NCBI GenBank assembly: GCA_947487325.1 | Contig: CANKWG010000050.1 | Coordinates: 1 to 11,832, forward strand | Reading direction: 5' to 3' | Length of the DNA: 11,832 nucleotides | Source: Oxalobacteraceae bacterium | Lineage (GTDB): Bacteria > Pseudomonadota > Gammaproteobacteria > Burkholderiales > Burkholderiaceae_D | Part shown: positions 6,409 to 11,832 of the stretch, piece after piece | How the letters are laid out: each line of letters begins with the position of its first letter | Numbering within the stretch: the stretch's first letter is position 1 | Program-made: the position numbers and the translations under genes | Notes under the pieces: model-generated | The model's database searches: none | What the model was told of the DNA's origin: nothing | Seen by the model: only the letters and a program-made list of their open reading frames with translations

Positions 6409-7572
6409 GTGAGAACTCCCGCAAACACTAACCGCCCAACACAGCCCGCCTCAGATGCATTGGCCATCTGGGAGCGCGCTGCCAAAGAAAACAAACCCGT
6501 CGGGTTAGATAGCCATGGAAACATAACCATGCTATTCGGCGCCTCCCACGATAGCTTTCGCGGACAAGCCGATCATAGAAAAGCAGCGAAAGACACCATA
6601 TTGAGCAAAATGCGATCCGAAATGGCTCAACGGGGTAGCTGGAATGGCAGCGCGATCCAAAACGTCATGGAATCCCAGTTACCTAGTCTTGATAGCTTCA
6701 TAAAAGACGATCAGGCCAGTAATTTACGCAGCGAATGGAATGAGCTGAGAAACACAACCGAGGCATCACTTGAACTCTCTTCTGATGTACGTGCGCACAG
6801 AATTGCCGTCGCAGAACGCATCGCACCCTTCTTGCCACCCGGTCTCGGCGTGTCCCTACATGATGAAGGACTGTCCTGGCTGAACCATACTTTTTCAGAC
6901 AAACAGCAGCAACACATCCTAGATGGACTGAGTTCACTGGCCGAGGATGCGGTAGATCCAGCGCTACACCTCGATCCGCAAATGCTCAAGGACCTCAACC
7001 GAGACACCTACGACATTGTTTTGCCGGATGGCATGAGTCTGCTGAATGAAACCAACGAGCATCAGCAATTTCATCAGCAGATTGACGCTCATTCTGAGCT
7101 AACGCCGAAAGCCCGACAAATACTCCGGCGGCTGCATGCTTTTTGCGGTGGCGATCGCAACATGATGGCGTCGCTTTCAAAGTTGATGAATCAAAAATCA
7201 GTCCTCAAATTGATAGCTGCGAATCAAGCAGAGCTGCGCCCATCTTCTGGCGCAGAAATTCACATCCATGCAAATAGCAAAAAATTGAACAGCCTGTCTT
7301 TATACCGGCTGTATCGAACTAGCAAGAGCGATGTTAGCTTGACCGTCAGTCACATGAAAAAAGGAAGTGCGCTGCTCGACGACCAAATGCAAACACTATG
7401 CCGACTAAAACCGGGCAAACAATCGGAAATTGCTGATGAAAGCAATTTTAACTTCCGGTGCTTCACTGAGATTTCAATGGGAAATTCTCAATTAAAAAAT
7501 CTGAATATCATCCCGACTTTGATACGCCAGGCTTCAGCAGATTATGTGCTCGATATCGACTGGAATAACTGA
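6409..7572 (+). CDS. Unknown 387-aa protein, first gene of the inserted pair
   Basis: I cannot assign this to a named family. The start is GTG with GGGA about ten bases upstream. The frame is open back to 6253 without ATG or GTG, and the first ATG is codon 41. The first ~15 residues are rich in Thr, Asn, Pro and Ser and look disordered. A charged helical domain follows, and the C-terminal third alternates short strands. There is no signal peptide or membrane segment. Segments noticed: DALAIWERAAKEN (16-28), KDLNRDTYDIVLPDG (194-208), GGDRNMMASLSKLMNQ (247-262), then a strand-rich part around YRLYRTSKSDVSLTVSH. The first two have counterparts in the next gene's protein. The GGD...NQ plus strand pattern reminds me of modules in type III effector-like proteins; this is unverified memory. 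GC looks lower than in the flanking core genes. The next gene begins 31 bases after the stop. Confidence 0.75.
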   Translation: MRTPANTNRPTQPASDALAIWERAAKENKPVGLDSHGNITMLFGASHDSFRGQADHRKAAKDTILSKMRSEMAQRGSWNGSAIQNVMESQLPSLDSFIKDDQASNLRSEWNELRNTTEASLELSSDVRAHRIAVAERIAPFLPPGLGVSLHDEGLSWLNHTFSDKQQQHILDGLSSLAEDAVDPALHLDPQMLKDLNRDTYDIVLPDGMSLLNETNEHQQFHQQIDAHSELTPKARQILRRLHAFCGGDRNMMASLSKLMNQKSVLKLIAANQAELRPSSGAEIHIHANSKKLNSLSLYRLYRTSKSDVSLTVSHMKKGSALLDDQMQTLCRLKPGKQSEIADESNFNFRCFTEISMGNSQLKNLNIIPTLIRQASADYVLDIDWNN

Positions 7573-7603
7573 TTTATTCAGTATCTACCTAACAGAATAT
7601 ATT

Positions 7604-9364
7604 ATGGACAGGCTATCGACCCAAACCTCAACCCAAGCCCTAGAAATATACAAGCGGGTCGTAGAAAATTACGATTTGGACTTATCCATCACATTCTCTG
7701 GAAATGTTCACGTTGCCACAAAATTTGATCGAGCAATCAATGCGATTGCAGACCACTTTAGAATCAGTTCGATTGGGCAACGCCGGGAGCAAGCGAAGCA
7801 AGTGATTCGGCAGAAGTTTGATTACGAAATGAAAATTATCGCCAATCATCTACCGACTAGGCAGCGACAATTCATGGACTATGCTCTAGCTCTCACCATA
7901 GAAGGGGGGAAAATCGAGGATCTTCAGAAAACCAAATTAATGCGGTCAAGCGTATCAGTGTTCACATCAGCTTTGATTCATATTAAAGAAATAGGTAGCG
8001 GCGCTTCAAAGGAATCAAACCAAATAGCTTGGCAGGCAACTCAAGAATTTATTGCTAACGGCAAGCGTTCGCCGGATGCAAACTTCGCACGGAAAGTTTC
8101 GGATCTCACTATTCAATGGAAAAAAGAATTGAGGCTGGGTGATCGCGAGGCATACCGATTGGCATTTAATGCTGCTTTATTGATTCGGCGGCATGGCATC
8201 GACGAAGAATTGGCGCTCGAAATTTTGCAGATATCCGGTAAGCTACATGCTCGTGATGGGCTTGAGAAGAACGAAGCTTTGCAGTTAGCAATAGATCTTT
8301 ATGTACCAATGAAAAAATTAGGTATAGGAATTGATTCGATCAGCAATTTCAGGAAAATACTATTATCGAAATTACCTGAGTTGAAAAATTATGGACCGGT
8401 CACGCAAATTAGTGCAGCGGTTTGTTATGTTCAGTTAAAAGAAACAAACCCAAGCGACTCAGACGCTTATGATCAAATCCGAGATCGGCTGAAACAAATC
8501 AAGGTAATGCAACACATCATGCCCAAAGGCTGCGAGGTCAATCAGATTCACCAGGGAAGTCACGTTCGCGGATATGTCGACGTGGATAAAACCGGTTTGA
8601 AAAATTTTTCTGACAAAGTAAGCATTTTGACCAATTACCCTACTTTCAACCGGGATGAAGTAAAGACCAAACTCCCAGACGAATACCAGACTTTTGAGCA
8701 ACAGTTCGTCAAGGATTTTGTGCGTGGCTTCAACTATGAACTGAGACAAGATGGCGTGGAAGATGTCGAATTTCAGGCAATTGAATTCAAGCGCCGACGC
8801 ATGATGATTTCCCAAGATCCAGCAGAGAAGATGTCGCAAGATGATTTTTCAACTTGGGCACGGCACTATCAGCGGCACGCAGGCTCCATTACAGCATCAG
8901 AAGCGAGTTCCCGGCTGCAGTCACAAACCTTTTTTGCTGAAGTGGAAAACATCACTGCCGATGAGTCATCTAACGTAACGGGCTACAAAACCAAGGTATC
9001 GGGCGATGAACGCTCAACGGAGATGCGCTTCTCCTCAGACAAACGCATTATAAAAAATGAAACGGTGATTGATTTCAAGGTCACGCAAAAAATAAAAGCA
9101 GTTGTATTGCTGGCGGACCCGATTAAGAGTAGCGAAACATACCTTCCCCCTGCACCCGTACAACTTGGCTTGCTAGGCAATGATGAGTGGTTGCCCAAAA
9201 TGGAACACAGCAACCCGACCGTCACTCGGGAGTGCCAACTGACCGTCGCCTCACAAATACTGGATGCAGGAAAAACGGATTGCACCAACCAAAAAATCAG
9301 CGAGGCTTGGGATCTAATGCCTGACTGGGATGACTGGATGTCAAAACTCACGGCTGAGCTATGA
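7604..9364 (+). CDS. Unknown 586-aa protein, second gene of the inserted pair
   Basis: No family is recognised. ATG at 7604 is chosen over an in-frame ATG at 7544, which would overlap the upstream gene by 29 bases. With 7604, the shared motif QALEIYKRVVEN starts at residue 11, comparable to residue 16 of the upstream protein. Neither start has a good ribosome site. Residues ~1-300 look mainly helical. VKDFVRGFNYELRQDG (369-384) mirrors the KD-x2-R-x8-DG segment of the upstream protein. A basic cluster KRRRMM (396-401) and a strand-rich part (~440-505, ending KAVVLLADP) follow, then a proline-containing linker (YLPPAPVQ) and an acidic, Trp-rich end (WDLMPDWDDWM). There is no signal peptide or membrane segment. 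Codon third positions are AT-rich: line 8281-8340 counts 18 G+C of 60, against 39 of 60 at 2641-2700 in leuA. Confidence 0.8.
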   Translation: MDRLSTQTSTQALEIYKRVVENYDLDLSITFSGNVHVATKFDRAINAIADHFRISSIGQRREQAKQVIRQKFDYEMKIIANHLPTRQRQFMDYALALTIEGGKIEDLQKTKLMRSSVSVFTSALIHIKEIGSGASKESNQIAWQATQEFIANGKRSPDANFARKVSDLTIQWKKELRLGDREAYRLAFNAALLIRRHGIDEELALEILQISGKLHARDGLEKNEALQLAIDLYVPMKKLGIGIDSISNFRKILLSKLPELKNYGPVTQISAAVCYVQLKETNPSDSDAYDQIRDRLKQIKVMQHIMPKGCEVNQIHQGSHVRGYVDVDKTGLKNFSDKVSILTNYPTFNRDEVKTKLPDEYQTFEQQFVKDFVRGFNYELRQDGVEDVEFQAIEFKRRRMMISQDPAEKMSQDDFSTWARHYQRHAGSITASEASSRLQSQTFFAEVENITADESSNVTGYKTKVSGDERSTEMRFSSDKRIIKNETVIDFKVTQKIKAVVLLADPIKSSETYLPPAPVQLGLLGNDEWLPKMEHSNPTVTRECQLTVASQILDAGKTDCTNQKISEAWDLMPDWDDWMSKLTAEL

Positions 9365-9373
9365 ACTTTAGCC

Positions 9374-9407
9374 GCCTAAAAGCCACCCCTGCGGGTGGCT
9401 TTTAGGC
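9374..9407. terminator. Strong hairpin after the inserted genes (terminator copy 1)
   Basis: A perfect 15-bp stem pairs 9374-9388 with 9393-9407 around the loop CTGC. It begins ten bases after the stop of the 586-aa gene. The T run (CTTTT) is inside the stem and short, so termination may be moderate. Its core is the first copy of the ilvC terminator hairpin found again at 9529-9554, and it now serves the plus-strand genes. Confidence 0.65.
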
Positions 9408-9514
9408 CGAGCGCGGTGCGCGCATTTTCGCGCCCGCCGCATGATGCCGGTTGAACTTAGCAGGAGCTTAGTTCTTTGATTGATCAACCAACTTGTTTTT
9501 AGCGATCCACGGCA
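9378..9514. repeat. Direct repeat copy 1: ilvC tail, 3' hairpin and terminator
   Basis: Aligns without gaps to 9529-9665 at an offset of exactly 151 bases. I count 12 mismatches in 137 positions, 10 of them inside the hairpin part 9417-9437. It contains, on the minus strand, the last ilvC codons, the inter-stop spacer, a second hairpin and the terminator hairpin. Confidence 0.9.
9468..9514 (-). pseudogene. Relic of the ilvC 3' end
   Basis: On the minus strand this encodes PWIAKNKLVDQSKN and a TAA stop, identical at protein level to the end of the intact ilvC. One codon differs (TTG here, TTA in ilvC). Upstream of this the match to ilvC is lost apart from scattered bases, so it cannot be expressed as a functional protein. 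It shows that a second ilvC 3' end was once joined to this DNA. Confidence 0.85.
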
Positions 9515-9525
9515 CGGGAGGCCGT

Positions 9526-9554
9526 AAAAAAAGCCACCCCTGCGGGTGGCTTTT
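9526..9554 (-). terminator. Rho-independent terminator of ilvIHC (terminator copy 2)
   Basis: On the minus strand a perfect 11-bp stem (9554-9544 with 9539-9529, loop of four) runs straight into seven T residues (9532-9526). It lies about 65 bases past the ilvC stop. This closes the ilvIHC transcript before the inserted genes, so psd is unlikely to be served by readthrough. Confidence 0.85.
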
Positions 9555-9665
9555 AGGCCGAGCGCGGGGTGCGCTTGCAAGCGCATCCCGCATGATGCCG
9601 GTTGAACTTAGCAGGACCTTAGTTCTTTGATTGATCAACTAACTTGTTTTTAGCGATCCACGGCA
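9529..9665. repeat. Direct repeat copy 2: native ilvC tail, hairpin and terminator
   Basis: The functional partner of 9378-9514. It covers the last ~15 codons of intact ilvC and its 3' untranslated region. A 14-base spacer (9515-9528) separates the two copies. Confidence 0.9.
9564..9591 (-). other. Second hairpin in the ilvC 3' untranslated region
   Basis: GCGGGGTGCGCT pairs with AGCGCATCCCGC (12 pairs, one G-T) around a four-base loop, between the ilvC stop and its terminator. The equivalent place in repeat copy 1 (9413-9440) has a different sequence but still forms about ten pairs. The hairpin could protect the transcript end; that role is inference. Confidence 0.6.
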
Positions 9666-10635
9666 TCATAGCCCGTAATTTCTCACCCACGATTTCAATC
9701 GAATGCTCCGCATTCAGACGACGACGCGACATCAGCGTAGGCGCATTGGCTCTGTTCTCAAGAATGAAGCTCTTTGCGTATTCACCCGTCTGAATATCTT
9801 TCAGGCACTGACGCATCGCGTTCTTGGTGTCTTCGGTCACGATACGCGGGCCAGTAACGTATTCACCGTATTCCGCATTGTTCGAGATCGAGTAATTCAT
9901 GTTGGCGATACCGCCTTCATAGATCAGATCGACGATCAGTTTCAGTTCGTGCAAGCACTCGAAATACGCCATCTCAGGCGCGTAGCCAGCTTCGACCAGC
10001 GTTTCGTAACCCGCCTTGATCAGCTCAACGGTGCCGCCGCACAACACTGCCTGTTCACCAAACAGATCGGTCTCGGTCTCTTCACGGAAATTAGTTTCGA
10101 TGATGCCGGCACGACCGCCGCCATTGGCCATTGCATAAGACAAGGCGATATCACGCGCGTGGCCTGATTTGTCCTGATACACAGCGATCAAATGCGGCAC
10201 ACCGCCACCCTGGGTGTAGGTGGAACGTACGGTGTGGCCTGGCGCTTTGGGGGCGATCATGATGACGTCCAGATCGGCGCGTGGCACAACTTGACCGTAG
10301 TGCACGTTAAAGCCGTGCGCAAATGCCAGTACTGCGCCCTGCTTCGCATGCGGGGCAACGTTTTCAGCGTAGACCTGCGCGATGTTTTCATCGGGGAGCA
10401 AGATCATGATGACGTCAGCAGCTTTGACTGCGTCATTGACATCAGCCACCTTGAGGCCTGCTTTTTCAACCTTGGCCCAAGAAGAGCCGCCTTTACGCAG
10501 ACCGACCGTGACTTTGCAGCCGGACTCGGAGAGGTTTTGTGCGTGTGCATGACCCTGCGAACCGTAGCCGATGATGGCAATGTTCTTGCCTTTGATGAGC
10601 GAGAGGTCGCAGTCTTTGTCGTAGAAAACTTTCAT
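9619..10635 (-). CDS. ilvC: Ketol-acid reductoisomerase (NADP+)
   Basis: Converts acetolactate and acetohydroxybutyrate to the dihydroxy acids of valine and isoleucine synthesis. It is a class I enzyme of 338 residues, the usual length. The Rossmann motif G23-Y-G25-S-Q-G28 is followed by the cofactor-specificity loop LRKGGSSW (46-53), whose Arg and Ser residues fit NADPH. Catalytic and metal residues are all in place: His107, Lys130, Asp190, Glu194, Glu226, Glu230 and Ser251. An AGGA site lies five bases before the ATG. It follows ilvH after 60 bases and ends in its own hairpin and terminator. Its last codons are duplicated as a relic at 9468-9514. Confidence 0.98.
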   Translation of the reverse strand: MKVFYDKDCDLSLIKGKNIAIIGYGSQGHAHAQNLSESGCKVTVGLRKGGSSWAKVEKAGLKVADVNDAVKAADVIMILLPDENIAQVYAENVAPHAKQGAVLAFAHGFNVHYGQVVPRADLDVIMIAPKAPGHTVRSTYTQGGGVPHLIAVYQDKSGHARDIALSYAMANGGGRAGIIETNFREETETDLFGEQAVLCGGTVELIKAGYETLVEAGYAPEMAYFECLHELKLIVDLIYEGGIANMNYSISNNAEYGEYVTGPRIVTEDTKNAMRQCLKDIQTGEYAKSFILENRANAPTLMSRRRLNAEHSIEIVGEKLRAMMPWIAKNKLVDQSKN

Positions 10636-10695
10636 GATTATCCTGATGTATGAGATGTTGAATAAAAAGTAGTGGGGTATCGGGGTATCGGTGCT

Positions 10696-11187
10696 TCAGA
10701 CCTTGAGAATGCGCTCGCCTCGGCCGATACCCGAGCCGCCGGTACGAACCGTCTCCAGAATGGCGGTGCGGTCGATGGCATCGATGAAGGCATCAAGCTT
10801 AGACTTGTTGCCAGTCAGCTCAATGGTGTAGGTCTTCTCGGTGACATCGATGATGCGACCACGGAAAATGTCCGTCGTACGCTTCAATTCTTCGCGCTCC
10901 TTGCCTACTGCACGCACCTTGATGAGCATGAGCTCACGCTCGATGTGCGCACCCTCGGTCAGGTCAACCACCTTCACGATTTCGATCAGCCGGTTCAGAT
11001 GCTTAGTGATCTGTTCGATCACGTCGTCCGACCCCGTGGTGACGATGGTCATGCGCGACAAGGTGGCATCCTCAGTCGGCGCCACTGTCAGTGTTTCAAT
11101 GTTGTAGCCGCGCGCAGAGAATAAGCCTACGACACGCGACAATGCGCCCGCTTCGTTTTCGAGCAATGCAGAAATGATATGTCGCAT
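10696..11187 (-). CDS. ilvH: Acetolactate synthase small (regulatory) subunit
   Basis: At 163 residues this is the standard length of the IlvH/IlvN regulatory subunit, which activates the catalytic subunit and confers valine feedback. The N-terminal ACT domain (about 1-76) starts RHIISALLENEAGALSRVVG and continues with FSARGYNIETLTVAPTED, the valine-binding face. The C-terminal half (ALS small-subunit C domain) includes RELMLIKVRA and ends IGRGERILKV. Its ATG shares one base with the ilvI stop (TAATG on the minus strand), so the two subunits are translationally coupled in equal supply. Confidence 0.97.
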   Translation of the reverse strand: MRHIISALLENEAGALSRVVGLFSARGYNIETLTVAPTEDATLSRMTIVTTGSDDVIEQITKHLNRLIEIVKVVDLTEGAHIERELMLIKVRAVGKEREELKRTTDIFRGRIIDVTEKTYTIELTGNKSKLDAFIDAIDRTAILETVRTGGSGIGRGERILKV

Positions 11188-11832
11188 TACAGATCCTCCG
11201 AGCCAAGCAGCATTTCGGACAGGCCTTTACCCGCCTTGACCATGGGCCAGACGTTTTCATCACGATCCGTGATGAAATTCAGAAAGACCAGACGATCTTT
11301 CATCGCAAAGGCATCACGCATTGCACCGTCAACATCACCGGGTTTGTCGATAGTCACACCCACATGACCGAAGGACTCAACCAATTTGTCGAAGTCAGGC
11401 AGCGAATCCATGTAGGACTCGGAGTAGCGCGAGCCGTAGTCAATCTGCTGCCACTGCCGCACCATGCCGAGATAGCGGTTGTTGAGCAGAATGACCTTGG
11501 GGGTCAGATGATATTGACGGCAGGTTGCGAGCTCCTGAATACACATCTGTATCGATGCCTCACCCGTCACGCAAGCCACGGTGGCACCGGGATTGGCCAT
11601 CTGCACACCCATCGCATAAGGCAAACCAACGCCCATCGTGCCCAGACCACCGGAATTGATCCAGCGCCGCGGCTTGTCGAAGCCATAGTACTGCGCGGCC
11701 CACATTTGGTGCTGACCAACGTCGGAGGTGATGAAAGCATCGCCCTTGGTAACTTCCCAGAGCTTTTCCACGACAGACTGGGGCTTGATGACCTGATCCG
11801 AGGTTGGATATTTCAGGCACTCTTTTCCACGC
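11187..11832 (-). CDS. ilvI: Acetolactate synthase large (catalytic) subunit, C-terminal 214 residues (start outside the window)
   Basis: Thiamine-dependent condensation of pyruvate with pyruvate or 2-ketobutyrate, the first common step of branched-chain amino-acid synthesis. The frame is open to the window edge; the ATG/GTG codons visible inside are internal. The fragment holds the C-terminal thiamine-binding domain: SDVGQHQMWAAQYY, then SGGLGTMGVGLPYAMG. The GDG...NN thiamine motif appears as GEA...LLNNRYLGMVRQWQ. Its third Gly is replaced by Ala, which I recall as common in related Burkholderiales. The end is KAGKGLSEMLLGSEDL. The stop overlaps the ilvH start by one base. The full protein would be about 570 residues. 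Confidence 0.97.
   Translation of the reverse strand, partial: RGKECLKYPTSDQVIKPQSVVEKLWEVTKGDAFITSDVGQHQMWAAQYYGFDKPRRWINSGGLGTMGVGLPYAMGVQMANPGATVACVTGEASIQMCIQELATCRQYHLTPKVILLNNRYLGMVRQWQQIDYGSRYSESYMDSLPDFDKLVESFGHVGVTIDKPGDVDGAMRDAFAMKDRLVFLNFITDRDENVWPMVKAGKGLSEMLLGSEDL

Noticed and set aside
8459..8839. 126-codon minus-strand frame opposite the 586-aa gene, and the similar one at 8983-9351
   Set aside because: Antisense shadows with no start context or family features, while the plus-strand frame is continuous for 586 codons.
9368..9586. Open frame of 72 codons on the minus strand
   Set aside because: It covers the duplicated terminators and the ilvC relic in a different frame; the sequence is explained by the repeat.
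9378..9665. The two hairpin blocks as a CRISPR array or attachment-site pair
   Set aside because: Only two copies of 137 bases with a 14-base spacer, containing ilvC coding sequence; no integrase or Cas gene in the window and no cargo between the copies.

Overview
The window reads as a chromosomal segment of a betaproteobacterium, most likely order Burkholderiales and probably Oxalobacteraceae. This rests on the gene order and on the protein style of IlvC, LeuA, Psd and the IlvI fragment as I remember them; no search was run. On the minus strand the core genes run, from right to left, ilvI (partial) - ilvH - ilvC - psd - pssA - leuA - rpsO - pnp (partial). I know this as a conserved Burkholderiales cluster joining branched-chain amino-acid synthesis, phosphatidylethanolamine synthesis, ribosomal protein S15 and polynucleotide phosphorylase.

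Region by region: 1-1207 is the first ~402 codons of pnp. Positions 1208-1392 hold the pnp leader and a strong rho-independent terminator behind rpsO. rpsO is at 1393-1662 and leuA at 1857-3401. From 3402 to 4624 there is a first plus-strand insertion: about 365 bp without a recognisable gene, then two genes overlapping by four bases (an unrecognised 95-aa helical protein and a DUF6036/AbiEii-like nucleotidyltransferase). They look like a toxin-antitoxin or defence-type pair. pssA and psd follow at 4649-6189, with psd using a TTG start.

A second, larger plus-strand insertion, 6409-9364, separates psd from ilvC. It holds two adjacent, lower-GC genes of 387 and 586 codons that I cannot assign to a named family. 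By eye the two proteins share an N-terminal motif and a K-D-hydrophobic-x-R...D-G motif, so they may be related and work together. They lack signal peptides and membrane segments. I offer a secreted-effector-like role only as a hypothesis.

The right border of that insertion is unusual. The 3' end of ilvC, its 3' hairpin and its terminator occur twice, 151 bp apart (9378-9514 and 9529-9665). The outer copy is a relic carrying the last 15 ilvC codons with one synonymous change, and its hairpin sequence differs while still folding. This suggests the cargo arrived with a foreign ilvC tail by recombination. ilvC (9619-10635), ilvH (10696-11187) and the 3' part of ilvI (11187 to the window end) complete the window. 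The two insertions face against the core operon, so psd-pssA and leuA-rpsO-pnp probably depend on their own promoters here.
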